A stretch of 64,000 nucleotides of DNA from Abelmoschus esculentus (Eukaryota > Streptophyta > Magnoliopsida > Malvales > Malvaceae), in NCBI GenBank assembly GCA_035048815.1, contig JAUCBN010000007.1, positions 5,091,501 through 5,155,500 of the forward strand. Direction: 5' to 3'. The position numbers were made by a program, and so were the translations under genes. Shown here one piece after another: positions 11,543-23,065 of the stretch (position 1 is the stretch's first letter; each line of letters starts with the position of its first letter). The notes under the pieces are model-generated. The model was not told where the DNA came from. It worked only from the letters and a program-made list of their open reading frames with translations, and searched no databases.

Positions 11543-12996
11543 GATGGAACAATGGAGGATTGAAAGAGAATTGCTCTAAAGAGAGCAAGAACAGAGCTTT
11601 TTTCCCTTCAAGGGTTTGCTTTTGTATTCGTAAAGTCTTTGCCTTTTTGTGTGTTGGAGAGTGGTTTTCTTCCGGTCTGGAGGGAATGGATGAGGTTTTG
11701 GGATAAGGATTTTGAACAATTTTGATTCATTGATTTTTCATATGGGGTCTAGTTGAAGTGGCAAGCTATGGCCTATGAGTGGTGGTATTTTGGATCTTAA
11801 CTTGATAGTCTCCCTGTTCTGAAAGTCATATATCACTACATGGATTTCGATACTCTTTCAAGTTTCAACGATTGCTACTGATATTGGACATGATGCTACC
11901 GTGTCTGGATTAATTTCCAGGTTTTCTGAGCGGTAAAAGTTCAAAGTAAAACCGTAAAAGCCACTGCACTCAGCATTCACCTGATGAAAAAGTCAGACTT
12001 CAACGTAGGCAAAAACAGCTTTTAATCTCTATAAATAGTAGCAGGAAATCAAAGAGTTAAGCTTTACGGTTACCGACACCTGCGGAATTGAAGGGTATAA
12101 GTCGCTTGATACGGGTGTAAATTGTCTGTCACTTCTCATGCCTTCATTTATGCTTTCGCTTTAAATTAGAGAGTTTAAGATTTTGGTTAAGGTTTAAGAA
12201 ATTAGGGTGTACTTTTTGGGTACAGAGTTTAGGGTTTAGTATATAAAAAATAAGAGTTCGGGTTTAAAATTCAATTTTTTAGTAAATTTTCAAAAGAGAC
12301 ATAAAAGGAACACAAAAAAGAGGCAGGAGATTTTTGTTCGCATGATACCCTTTTAAATCTTAAGTTTGAAGATCGTGGATAAAAAAACATTGAGAGAAGC
12401 TTTATAATTCGAGTCTCCATCTATATTTCTAAGGAAATTAATCAAAAGATTGCATTTTGCTGCTATGCCAGCCATACCCTGCAACAATAAAAGATGATGA
12501 AATTTCAAGGCCACACAACTTGGACCGATACATTATTGGTCATAGTTGTGCAGACGATCAATTTCAGTTTAACAGGACAAAACATTTGCATTGGAACCGA
12601 AATTGCTCGTATCAGTGTTGGACAAACTTTAACTTTCAATGTCAACTTGTTCTTCGAACCTATTTGATTTAGAGCTCTTAGTAATGAGAAGGGAAGAACG
12701 GTCAGAAAACAAAATCCTGGATTCTAACCGTAAAGTCGAAGAGGAGATCCTATCAATAGGCTAATTCAAGAATGCCCTGAATTCTAGGAGACCATGTTTG
12801 ATTATCTATACAATTTCAGAAATGAGACATACATGCAGAATTGGCAACAATCCACACAATGTGTGAAACCGAAACCTCTATAATTATATATTTCACATAA
12901 AGAAGTTCAGTTCTTCATTATCTGATGACAATGAAGTATTAAAATGGATATATATAAATCATGCCAACTGTTCTGACATGAGTAAGAATATAAAAA
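11543..12996. other. ATPC 5' region and PPR 3' flank
   Basis: The bases just upstream of 11542 are the ATPC leader and promoter. A low-complexity GTTTAGGGTTTAG-type stretch at about 12170-12340 resembles, at low identity, the direct repeats in ASPM intron 11 (shared words such as AGACATA(A/G)AAGG). The frame at 12457-12672 has no recognised domain and no support. The last few hundred bases are probably the 3' UTR of the PPR gene. Confidence 0.4.
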
Positions 12997-14961
12997 CTAA
13001 ACTCCTGTCTGCTCATTTTCTTCCCCAAGAAGGGGGCTAACAATAGCCCGGTATGTTGGTCTGTAAGGAACCACTCCTTTAAGCACCATGTAGTCGTGTA
13101 ATTCAATAACTTCATATGGACTACAGTTCTTAGCAGAAGACGTAATCAGTGTCGTGTATGTTATAAAATCCGGAATCAGGCCCTCTAGAACCATTCTCTT
13201 CATTAGTTCTTTTGCTTGTTGAACGCACCCACACTTGCAAAGAAAGTTTATCAATGTGTTGTAAGTTACCATGTTTACTAACCTCCCTGCCTTTCTCATC
13301 TCCATGAATAGAGAAAATGCCTCATCTATTTTACCGTGGCCACAATAACCGTTCATGAGAGTGTTATATGTTATAGAATCAGATAAACTCATACTCTTCA
13401 ATGAATCTATCATCCGTCTTGCAACATCCACTGACATTTCGTTGCATAATCCATGAAGAATAGAGTTATATATCACTATGTTGGGTTCTTTTCCCACCTT
13501 CGCTATTTTTTCATAGACCTGCACAGCACTTTCTAGCTTCCCTTCCTTGCAGTACCCATCGATTAAAGCACCATAGGTGACCAAGTCGGGAATTAAACCA
13601 TGGATAAACATGCTACCCACGAGTTGCATGGCACCTGATAAATCATGGCTTTTACAAAGGTAATTGATGAGAATGTTGTGTGAAAACGTGTCCTCAATGA
13701 CATTCTTTTCCAGAACCTGGCTATGAAACCTAAAAGCTTGGTTCACATATCCATTTCTGCAAAGCCCCTTTATGAGAGTGGAGTAGGTGAATTGATCGGG
13801 GAATACATGCTTGTCAATCATGTCAGATAATACCAAAGAAGCTCCCCGGATATCACCTTCCGAGTAAAGCCAATGGAGAATTGAATTATAAACAACAGTA
13901 TTAGGTGTCAATCCCCTTTCAACCATTTCATCACACAGTCTTAATGCCTCCTCCAAACACCCTCGTCGTGCATAACCATCTATCATTGTTGCATAGGACC
14001 TTACATCAGGCTTGACACCTACCTTAATCATTTCATTAACGACTTCTTCCGAAAATGATACTTTCCCTAATTTGCAAATCCCATTAATGATTGAATTGTA
14101 AGTTATGGTGTTGGGCGAAATAGAGTACTTGGACATCACTCCCATCTTCTCGACTAGCTTCAAGGCAAGCTCTATGTCACCCATCCTACAAGCTCCATCT
14201 ATCATCATGTTGAAAGTAACAATATTAGGCTGAATCCCACTCTTCAGCATCCGATAAAATGTCGAAATAGCTTGCAGTAGTTTACATTCCTTGCAAAGAG
14301 CATATACAACCAAGTTAAAAGTATTCACATTCTCGATATATCCATATGAAATCATTTCCTTGTACATGTTCCAAAACCTAATCATCTCATTTAACTTCAA
14401 AAGTTGACTCAAAAAGTTGTTCCAAGCATGAATAGTAACTAGACGACCCTCCATTCTCAGCTTTTTAATGACTAAGTAAGCGCCTTCGGTATCCCCACAT
14501 CGAGTACAAGCTCTAACCAACGCATCGAAAACCGCAGGACATGAGTCACTGAATTCGAACAAAGCATTCAAAACTTCCAATGGGGTATTTCCATTAACAT
14601 GTACTAATTTCTCCATTAGAGATAACGCATCATCGAATCTCCTGAACTTGACCATCACATGAATTAGAGCACAACAGGATGCCAATGAGAGAGGGAACCC
14701 TTTTTCCTCCCCAACCCAAAGGTAAAAGTCTAAGGCTAACTGAGGCGAGTTCCGAAACTCGACAACAACACGAGTCACCAATGCATTGGTGAGACTTGGG
14801 AATACTTGGTCCAAGAAATTCAATCTCCTATGTCTTAAATTAACGCAGATTGCTTTGAATACAATGTCCTCACTACTTGGGCAAGAAAATTGTTTACCTG
14901 CCACATGCAAACCTCGGCTGAAAAAGCAACTTCTTTTGGACAAAAGAGAGCTCAAAACCAT
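12997..14961 (-). CDS. P-class pentatricopeptide repeat protein, organellar
   Basis: Intronless 654-codon gene. From about residue 155 onward it is a run of roughly thirteen 35-residue PPR motifs with the hallmark phrases (VTFNMMIDGACRMGDIELA, ITYNSIINGICKLGK, VVYNSILHWLYSEGD, VTYGALIDGYCKEGKLESA, ITYNTLMNGYCGHGKIDEA, VTYNTLINFLCKCG). No E, DYW or SMR extension follows the last repeat, so it is P-class: likely binding a specific organellar RNA to stabilise, process or translate it. The first 30 residues (LLSKRSCFFSRGLHVAG) are basic with no acidic residue, consistent with mitochondrial import. The closest protein I can name from memory is Arabidopsis At1g11710, of almost the same length; this orthology is tentative. 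The gene is divergently arranged with the GPI-anchored gene that starts 1.1 kb away. Confidence 0.92.
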   Translation of the reverse strand: MVLSSLLSKRSCFFSRGLHVAGKQFSCPSSEDIVFKAICVNLRHRRLNFLDQVFPSLTNALVTRVVVEFRNSPQLALDFYLWVGEEKGFPLSLASCCALIHVMVKFRRFDDALSLMEKLVHVNGNTPLEVLNALFEFSDSCPAVFDALVRACTRCGDTEGAYLVIKKLRMEGRLVTIHAWNNFLSQLLKLNEMIRFWNMYKEMISYGYIENVNTFNLVVYALCKECKLLQAISTFYRMLKSGIQPNIVTFNMMIDGACRMGDIELALKLVEKMGVMSKYSISPNTITYNSIINGICKLGKVSFSEEVVNEMIKVGVKPDVRSYATMIDGYARRGCLEEALRLCDEMVERGLTPNTVVYNSILHWLYSEGDIRGASLVLSDMIDKHVFPDQFTYSTLIKGLCRNGYVNQAFRFHSQVLEKNVIEDTFSHNILINYLCKSHDLSGAMQLVGSMFIHGLIPDLVTYGALIDGYCKEGKLESAVQVYEKIAKVGKEPNIVIYNSILHGLCNEMSVDVARRMIDSLKSMSLSDSITYNTLMNGYCGHGKIDEAFSLFMEMRKAGRLVNMVTYNTLINFLCKCGCVQQAKELMKRMVLEGLIPDFITYTTLITSSAKNCSPYEVIELHDYMVLKGVVPYRPTYRAIVSPLLGEENEQTGV

Positions 14962-16098
14962 AGAAATATCAATGCCTAATTCATAAAAATGACCCTTGTT
15001 TCTGCAAAAAGATTAAAACAGAGAAAAACCCGTGTCACTATAGCAACATATAAACATAATATCTGCTTAACTTACAGGAGAGACCAAAAATGAAACATAA
15101 GTCAGCTTAATAAGTACATTTTCAAGCGGCTTCAAACAGAAAGTGTCTGGAAGAGAGACGGCAGAGGAACTCAAATATGAAATGTCATCGTGAAGCAGTG
15201 AATCGTTTTGAACTTTCCACGCTCCTATGTCGGCAGCAACTCATGAACTCGCTCACGGGCTTTGTGGGTTGTGATTCCCTCGGATTAATTTGTCCAGTAT
15301 TTTTCTTGCTGGGCTTAATCAACCATAGACCGGGGAAGATAAAACAGAAGAAAACACATTGAAATAACGAGGGGGAGAATACTAACAAAGTTTAAACGCT
15401 TATTTATTTTTAGGGTTTTAACGTTTTAGATTATATTATAAGGTACGAGAATAAGTTTTATATTTTAAAATATAAAATTTAAGAATAGGATTTAGGAGTT
15501 CTAAAAATATATAGTTTTTTTTTTTAATTTTAATGATTAGAATAAAAATAAAATAATAATTTAAAAATTATTTAAATTATTTAATTTTTAATATATTAAA
15601 TCATTTTTTTTGAAAAATTAATTAACATGTAACAAAAAAATTTACAACTCAAAAATAAAAATAATAAAAAAGAATGACTTTTACATTTGATCAATAAAAT
15701 TTTCTTAGTCTAAACATAAATGACTTCTACACTAATTTACCCAAAAAGTTAAACGCAAAAGATAGCGTTAATGCACTCAAAGGCAAGTGGGTGAGTTTAT
15801 CTCCCTGTATTCAATTCGATCGTAGGGTCTTCTCTCCTTCAAGGAACGGCTGTTTTCATTGCTCATTAGTCCACACTGCTTTCCTTTTCCTTATTTTTTT
15901 ATTTATATTTGCTTTCCTCTTCCCTATTCGGAGTTATTCCCCAGTCCCCACCACTCTTTAAGCTCATTCGCGGCTTCTCTGCCCTCTCTTGTCCCCCTGT
16001 TTTCCGCCTCTACTTCCCTACCTTCTTAACCATTGTTTGGGTCTTTGTTCTCTTCTTCTTCTTCTTTTGGTAACCTTGTTTTGTAGTGAAAGAAGATT
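14962..16098. other. Intergenic region between divergent PPR and GPI-anchored-protein genes
   Basis: The first 200 bp is leader and promoter for the minus-strand PPR gene. The stretch 15400-15760 is extremely AT-rich. From about 15790 the plus strand becomes C/T-rich (CTTCTTCTTCTTC at 16052-16066), typical of a plant 5' UTR leading to the ATG at 16099. No independent gene is supported. Confidence 0.5.
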
Positions 16099-19000
16099 AT
16101 GAGTGCTGGGGTGTCTCTCAATTCCAGTTTCAGCATGTTGTTACTCCTCGAGCTGTTTATGTTTCTTGCCTGTGGGTGATTTTTTCAGCTTGTTTCCTTC
16201 TTTGGGTTTTTGTTTATTTTAGCATGATCTGTTAGTTTTGTGAAATTGGGTGCTTGGGGCCATTGTTTTGCTTTGTGTTTTTTTGAAACCTAGGGAAATT
16301 GATTCTTCTTGGAGATTTGTATGGGTTCTTAAGCTTTTTAGTGTTTGAGAGCTTGAATGCTTTGCTATTTATGTCAAATGTGGTACAAGGCTATTAGGTT
16401 TAGGCAATCTCTTAGTTCCATTATTATGATAAAAAAGGAAATGGAATGGAGTGGGAAATGGGAATGTGTGGCTGTGGTTATGGTTGGAAGTTTATATTAG
16501 TTAAACTGTTTGCTAGTGATTTATTGCCAATTTGAGTTCCTGTAATTGTTTCCCAACTAATTCTTATAGGTGCTTACATTTTTTATAAAACCTGTTTAAG
16601 CTTTTAAAATTAATGCTTCTTGATCAAGCATATAGCTACCTTAGAAAACTAATTGGCGTAGTAAGTTTTGCAAAACCAGTGCTTAGAAATGTTTGATCTT
16701 GATTTTGGTGTACCTCCGCATTACGCCGTGAAGGTGTTTGAGATCTTGTGATTAATTGTGAGTGGCTTTTATTGATGTTAGAATTAGAGAAATAGATAGG
16801 TGGGGGGAAAGTGGGAACTGTTATAGCTTGAAATGCAAGGAACAAACATGACGAGCATCGTTTATAGACGACATTGTTATTGTGACGAATGCAAAGCAGT
16901 GGCTTAAGGTGTAAGCATTAGCTGTCTGCAAATTATGATCTTAAGTGTAGCAATTCTCAAGTCTTGATTATGTTTTTCGGGGGTTTATCGTTTTTCTTTC
17001 CCTTTGTGGTTGAGTGTTGGCATGTTGTAGACATCCCTTGCCTTTGGGAACTTGTGCACTAAAATTATCTGTACTAGTGAAAAACCAGAAAATTTACATT
17101 TTATTTTTCGGGTTATATTGGTAAAGAGTATGATATGTTTGTCCTTGCTCTCACTTCAGGCTTCCATGAGTGTTTATCCATCCAGACGGATCATTTTAGA
17201 AGTTATATGTTAACAGAGAGGGGAGCAGATGCTTTTTTACCTGAAATTACTCCGAGTGCATCTCCTCAGCCATTTCTTCCTCTTCTTGCGCCCTCTCCAT
17301 TGACACCCTTCTCAAATAGTACTATTCCGAAATTATCAGGTATTTTTTTCATAGTTGGGCATTGGAATTTGAAGACAGTTGAGATTTAAGTGTCTAATTA
17401 CATTTTGCGCATGGCCTTTTGTAGGAGACTGTATGCTAAATTTCACTGCTGCAGAGAACTTGATGACCATGACCTCAATCGATTGTTTTGACGCATTTGC
17501 TCCATTGTTGGCAAATGTAATATGTTGTCCACAGTTACATGCAACTCTCGTGATACTTGTTGGTCAGTTAAGTAAAGAGACTGGTGTGCTTGCTCTAAAT
17601 AGAACCCTTGCCAAACCTTGCCTCTCAGATCTTGTGCAAGTCTTAGAAGGCCAAGGTGCTGGTGAAAATCTCAGGCAGGTTTGCTCAGTTCATCCATCAA
17701 ACCTCACTGAGGCATCTTGCCCGGTAAAAGATGTTGACGAGTTTGAGAACACTATAAATCCGTCTGAGCTTCTTGCTTCATGTGAAAAGATTGATCCTGT
17801 GAAAGAATGTTGTGACCAAGTTTGTCAAGGTGCCATATCAGATGCTGCAACAAAACTTGCACTGAAAGCTTCTGATCCTTTGAGCATGGATGGGCCCCAC
17901 ATTTTACCTGAGCACTCAACAAGGGTAAATGATTGTAAAACTGTTGTCCTTCGGTGGTTGGCAAGTAAACTTGACCCTTATCGTGCAAAGGAAGTCCTTA
18001 GAGGACTAACCAATTGCAATGTTAACAAAGGTGAGTTATTAAATGTGATATACACATGGATTAGGATTCACCACTTACCATCTGATTGACGCATCTAAGA
18101 ACATCCTTTGGATATCGAGTAGCATAGAAGTTTTTGTTACCTCTTTGACCATGTTGTCTTCTATTTCAGTTTGCCCTCTTGTTTTACCCAATATGAAGCA
18201 TGTTGCAAACAGCTGTGGAAATGGAATGAGTAACTCGACAACTTGTTGTGATGCTATGGATAGCTATATCTCTCACTTGCAAAAGCAGACCCTTGTCACC
18301 AATCTACAAGCTCTGGATTGTGCTACATCCCTAGGGTTGAAGCTACAGAAATACAATATCACCAAAAATGTTTATAGCCTCTGTCACATAAGCCTCAAGG
18401 ATTTTTCCCTTCAAGGTTGGTTTTTTTTTTTTTTTGATGTACTTGTAACAAGCAAACCCCAGTGATCTTGATGCGACAATTTTGTACTGGTACTAACACT
18501 TGATTCGGTTTTGTTGTTGTCATGATTGATCTCGATATTGATTACAAACAACTTGTATGCAATAGTTGGAAATCAGGGTAAGATGCTTACTTCACTCATA
18601 ATTGGCTGCATAATTTTGCATGTAGATACTGGGCATTTGTTCCTATTTCCTGCACTTCAATGTAGTTCAACATCTCTATCATTTCTAATGGTAACTTGTA
18701 AATTCTTTATCATGGCTCCTGAATCTAGTTGACAGCTCTGCTTGAAAGCAAATAGCATTGCTCGTACGGTCTAGATTATCTTACACACGCTTTATCATTT
18801 ATAATATTATTGTATAACATTTTTTTTCAACTCCTTTTAGCATCTGGATGCCTTCTTCCAAGCTTGCCCTCTGATGCGACATTTGACAAGTTCTCTGGAA
18901 TCAGTTTCATTTGCGATCTGAACGATAACATTCCAGCTCCATGGCCAAATCCATCACTTCTACCAGCTTCATCATGCAATAAAAGTATGTACTCTCAATG

Positions 19001-19427
19001 GTAGTGCGTATTATAAACCTATTTCATATGATCATGATACTTCTCTTGTCATCTTTTATTTATTTATTTCATCTGGACTTTGGCTTGCAGCTGTAAGAAT
19101 CCCTGCACTACCTGCAGCAACAAATGCTCAAAGTGGTAAGAATTGGACTGATTTACTCAAATAACTGTCATCACTTTGAGACGAGGGGAATTTGTAGATG
19201 TTAATCTTTCCATGCAGACTTTAATTGTTGAGTTGCTGAGTCATGTTGGTCGAACATTGGGTTGGCTGAATAATCTTTGAATAAAAAAACTCAAAGCTTA
19301 ATTATGGCATTTGCCTCTCTTTCACTGAGTAGCCATTCTCTCTTTTGCAGGTCTTTACATTGAAAAGGTTGCAATTTGTCTTCTCATCGTTTCTTTGATG
19401 ACCATGATGATGCTCACACAGTTCTAG
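16099..19427 (+). CDS. GPI-anchored protein of the At1g61900 family
   Basis: Eight exons: 16099-16171, 17160-17339, 17425-18030, 18170-18415, 18566-18577, 18841-18984, 19091-19135, 19351-19427; 460 aa. Every exon junction is phase 1. Exon 1 encodes a signal peptide (MSAGVSLNSSFSMLLLLEL). The body has a Pro-rich segment, then a Cys-rich extracellular domain with many Cys pairs (LLANVICCPQL, VKECCDQVCQ, NSTTCCDAMDSYISHLQKQT). The last exon encodes a hydrophobic tail (VAICLLIVSLMTMMMLTQF) ending at the stop, as for GPI attachment. Function is unknown; location at the outer plasma-membrane face or wall is inferred. Exon 5 is only 12 nt (encoding VGNQ with its neighbours); skipping it would be silent for the frame. 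The exon 3 acceptor is tandem (TAGGAG), allowing a one-residue difference. The match to the Arabidopsis protein as I recall it runs along the whole length. Confidence 0.93.
18566..18577 (+). other. 12-nt microexon of the GPI-anchored-protein gene
   Basis: The acceptor ...GCAATAG/ ends at 18565 and the donor /GTAAGA begins at 18578, leaving TTGGAAATCAGG. It joins exon 4 (…SLQ plus G) and exon 6 (CATCTGGATGC) to read SLQ-VGNQA-SGCLLP. This restores the family sequence and keeps phase 1 on both sides. Confidence 0.85.
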
Positions 19428-20345
19428 TTTTTGAGGCCGGTTCAATCTTTATCCGTAGCTTCATGATATAAATATCAGTCCTCTTTAAACAAGGACAAAT
19501 GGATAAAATCTTCTCAAGTTTTACAGTGATACGAGCATAACCCCCCGTTAATGGAAAGCTTAATCAGTGGCGATGCTCAACCAGGTAGCGACTCATTAAT
19601 TGACGATTGTTGCTCGTTGCCTGTAATAATATTTTGTAAAAAGCAACTTGTAAGTTGTATCTATACAAGTATTTGAGTATACCATGTAAATTTTGATTGA
19701 AGATTTTATGAGAATTTTACTTCATTGCCTGAGAGAACATGTTGGATTAGTTCAACAAGCTTTGTCTCAGTTATCTTTGGCGCTTAGATCATAAAACGTT
19801 GGCATGAGCTCATAGTGTATGTAATTACTACACGCATGTTGCATGAAAGGGGAACAAGAGTTTGACATCCGAGCCCCGAGGGTCGCCTTCAGACAGCATC
19901 TGAGGCTAGTCTGCTTCGGTTGTACCCCGATTGAAGTGTCGCTGTCTGCAGTTCTCAATAATACCAAGTGATATTAAAGTGAACCTTTTGATCTGAAGAA
20001 GGTATATCCAAAATCAATATTTTGTCAGGTCAGGTGGAAAGGAGTTAAACAGAAGAAAGTTCATATTTTATTTTGGGTTTTGTTTCGACTCGATTTTAAA
20101 TTTAATTATATTGTGGGTGTATTGAGATACACAATTCGAAAACACTGAAATGATACATTTTTATCAAATATTAGAATATCGAACAATATGAGTCATCTAG
20201 GTGGAACATTTCACCCTTGATCGTTGGGGTTACTCGTCTCATTTCAATAAATCCTACCCGTGACCATCCTACCTCAAACTAACATTTGAACCAGCAGATG
20301 TACCACTTGAGATTCTATTGAAATATATTGCAATCAACTTTGAAA
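19428..20345. other. 3' flank of the GPI-protein gene and spacer
   Basis: Likely 3' UTR up to about 19700, then AT-rich spacer. No frame with recognisable protein content. The frame on the minus strand at 19767-19967 has no domain or homologue that I can identify. Confidence 0.45.
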
Positions 20346-20395
20346 GACCTGTGGTCTAATGGATAAGGCGTTTGACTTCCAATTGGTTTGAGTCA
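20346..20395 (+). pseudogene. tRNA fragment (Arg-like), truncated
   Basis: GACCTGTGGTCTAATGGATA (20346-20365) plus AGGCG and TTTGACTTCCAA reproduce a tRNA acceptor 5' strand, D-arm and anticodon 5' half, of the type seen in plant tRNA-Arg. After the anticodon loop the 3' stem strand is missing, the T-arm is reduced to GGTTTGAGTC, and no complementary GACAGGT-like 3' acceptor follows. It cannot fold as a tRNA and is read as a relic or retroposed piece. The amino-acid identity is uncertain. Confidence 0.6.
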
Positions 20396-21826
20396 CATTT
20401 TCCATGTTTTGAGCTTTCCAATGGGCCCATTTCAGGCCCAATCTCGTGTTCCGGACCAATAACACTATCCCGCGAACCAAACAGAAACTCCCAAGAAAAT
20501 CTGGATAAAAGTAAGTAATGAAATCAGTAAATATTGGATTTTGTTTATTTATCTCATCGACACCACCCATTATTTTTCACTCAGGTAATTCCGAATCTCC
20601 GACGAAACAAAGGTACCTTAACCTTTATTCCTTTTTGTCTTTTTTTTCAATTTAAAAAGACTAGCTTTTAATTCTTCACTTTTGATGGGAAAATGTGGAA
20701 CAAACACGATTGATTTTCTGTATGTTTTGATGAGAGATTTGAATGTAGGATTGTGGGTTTGTTCATAACTTAGCTGAAACCTTGAGATCTATTAATATCT
20801 TTTTGAAATGTGTCAAAAGGGCGTCTTTATTTTCAACCCTGCCCACAAATTTCTTCCTATTTGGCCTACTTTTTATTCCAACATAATCTGGTGTTGGCGT
20901 AAAAGGGAATGTTGTCTTGTCCCCTTCAAATGTATAAGCTGCTCTGTACTGTTTTATAGATCAGTTTCGGGTTTGGTATACCCAGATTTTACAACTGTCT
21001 GCTTCATCCTCTGTTGTTACTTGTGATTTCCCCCATAAATAAATGAGAACATTGTTGTCGATGGCAGATCCAGAAATGTTTTTCAGGCTGTCCAGAAATA
21101 TTGTTGTCATGGTGCAAGCATTCAGTAAAATGAATAACTGAAGGAAATTCAGATTCATATTTCAGGGTGGACACTTGCGTACCCTGAGTAAAACGTGGAT
21201 CCGCCACTGATTGTTGTTCTCTCAAGTCAATGTTGTTCTTTTAGAGTTGGCAAGGTCTTACAAGATTCTGAATTTCTGATGTTCATAGCTTGCCTTTGTT
21301 CCAAAATGAAGTGTATGCAGTTAGATAAACTAGGAAGATGTGATGCCAACATATATCGTGAATATGTTTTGTCTGCTTATATATAGATCTCCAAATTATT
21401 GGGATGCATCAATGTATTCCGTAGACGACCGTTTTGTTATGCATATCTTAGTTCATCCGTAGCTCTTTCGTATCAGCTGTTTAAATCTAACCCATTTCTA
21501 GTATGGCATTGAGGACATATCAATATTGAATTTTCTGACCAGAATCGGAGTCTACTTCGATTATTGTTTATAGTAGTGCAGAGGGTTTCGTGGTATAGTT
21601 TGTTATACTTTGATTCTTGTTAAATATGGTTGAGTAGTAAAGCAAAAGTTGTATCTTGATCAATTACTGATTTGTACCGTTTTTCTAATGCACTCAGTTC
21701 TTGTGCAGTCGTTGATGACCAAAGTTCTAATTCTTTTCTGAGTGCATGTAAACTCGTAAACTCGAGGAGCTAATTGCAGAAGGAATTATAATATGATAGT
21801 TTAATTTGTGTATCCATCTTTGCAGG
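20396..21826. other. Promoter, 5' UTR exon and long leader intron of the AT-hook-like gene
   Basis: A probable non-coding exon ends at about 20610 with the donor AAAG/GTACCT. The matching acceptor TTTGCAG ends at 21825, one base before the start ATG at 21827. This gives a leader intron of about 1.2 kb, a common plant arrangement that often raises expression. Frames inside it (for example 20808-21026 and 21195-21386) have no recognisable content. Confidence 0.55.
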
Positions 21827-23065
21827 ATGAGCTGCCAGAACCAAGGGGCTAGCTTATTTTCCTCAGCAGTCCCCCCTGCAAAGCTGAAGCGCGGGCGTCT
21901 GTGCAAGGATGAGAGTGTTCAAGGGGGCAATGCACCTGCGACACCTGAATCTGAGAATGTGAAGAGAAACAAGCAAGGTGTGTGGCTCGGCGGCCCTGCC
22001 TCTGATGACATGTTAGGTCAGATTGTTTCTGGTTTTGTTGAAGGATCATTTGATGCCGGGTATCTTCTTAATGTTAAGGTAGGTGATACCAATGTGCACC
22101 TCAGAGGCGCTGTTTTTCTACCGGGACTATTTGCTCCCCTTACTGGTGCAAACGATGTGGCTCCACATGCTAAGATGTACAAAAGAAATGACATTCCTAT
22201 CCCTTTTGTAAACAATCAAGGTCATCTCCATGTTGCGAGTCCACCATCAGGGAAAAGCGAGAAGCCCATCAAGCAGAAAAGTGGTGCATCGAACCTTTCT
22301 GACCGAGGTCTACATACCGGACTTCAGCCTGGTGGCTCGGTAGCTAGTAACTTGGCAATAAATGAATCTGTTCTATCCCTAGGACAAAAGGTCATGCAAG
22401 AACAAATCATTGATTCCAGATTGCATAATGAGAAAGCTGTTGGACAGCATCTGTCACTGCAGCCATTTGAAGCGCCAAATGTTAATGTAGAAGCTCCTAA
22501 AGCATCTGAGCCCGTGCCTGCAAAAACTGCTACTAGTTTGTCAGCTACTGAGACTATAAATCTGAAGCCTCAAACTGAACACCAAGCCCTGAATTCTGAT
22601 CTTAAGCCACAGGAATCTGTTCACGACCATGTGAAAAGCCTTGATGTTGATAACACTGGAACTCCCGAAATTTCTGAACCCGAACAGCAATCAGTGGCTT
22701 GTTACACTGAAATCAACATGTTTGACAAACAGGCTTCACCAAGGCCAGATGTTGGTATTTCCCAAGAAACTAATCTCGAGTTTGCTCAGAAGATTATGAA
22801 TGGAGCTAATCCGTCTGGCAAGGATGGATTATCTGCAACTGATGATATTACAACTACTGCAACAGCTCCATTTTCTGCATTCCCGACCAGCCTACCGGTA
22901 ATGATATTCAGGGCAGATGCTATTCCATTAGAACCCGAGTCTGCTGCTGAAGAATCCATTCTTCCGACAATGGTTGTCCCTGAAGTTAATAGTTCCCTAA
23001 TGATTGACAACACATGCAGTGTGGAATCTAGTGCCAAGGATGTCATCCCACCACCACATTCTTAA
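21827..23065 (+). CDS. AT-hook-like nuclear protein, plant-specific family
   Basis: Single coding exon, 412 aa. Residues 16-27 (PPAKLKRGRLCK) resemble an AT-hook (basic, RGR core) though the usual Pro after RGR is lost. Residues 59-120 form the conserved family domain: DDMLGQIVSGFVEG, SFDAGYLLNVKVGDT, LRGAVFLPG, NDVAPHAKMYKR. I recall the same domain in Arabidopsis proteins described only as AT-hook motif-containing (At5g52890 type), where the function is unknown. The C-terminal 270 residues are low-complexity, rich in Ser, Pro, Glu and Thr, and probably disordered. The start is set by the splice acceptor ending at 21825; an upstream in-frame ATG at 21806 lies inside the intron. Nuclear, DNA- or chromatin-associated action is inference from the AT-hook-like motif. 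Confidence 0.82.
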   Translation: MSCQNQGASLFSSAVPPAKLKRGRLCKDESVQGGNAPATPESENVKRNKQGVWLGGPASDDMLGQIVSGFVEGSFDAGYLLNVKVGDTNVHLRGAVFLPGLFAPLTGANDVAPHAKMYKRNDIPIPFVNNQGHLHVASPPSGKSEKPIKQKSGASNLSDRGLHTGLQPGGSVASNLAINESVLSLGQKVMQEQIIDSRLHNEKAVGQHLSLQPFEAPNVNVEAPKASEPVPAKTATSLSATETINLKPQTEHQALNSDLKPQESVHDHVKSLDVDNTGTPEISEPEQQSVACYTEINMFDKQASPRPDVGISQETNLEFAQKIMNGANPSGKDGLSATDDITTTATAPFSAFPTSLPVMIFRADAIPLEPESAAEESILPTMVVPEVNSSLMIDNTCSVESSAKDVIPPPHS

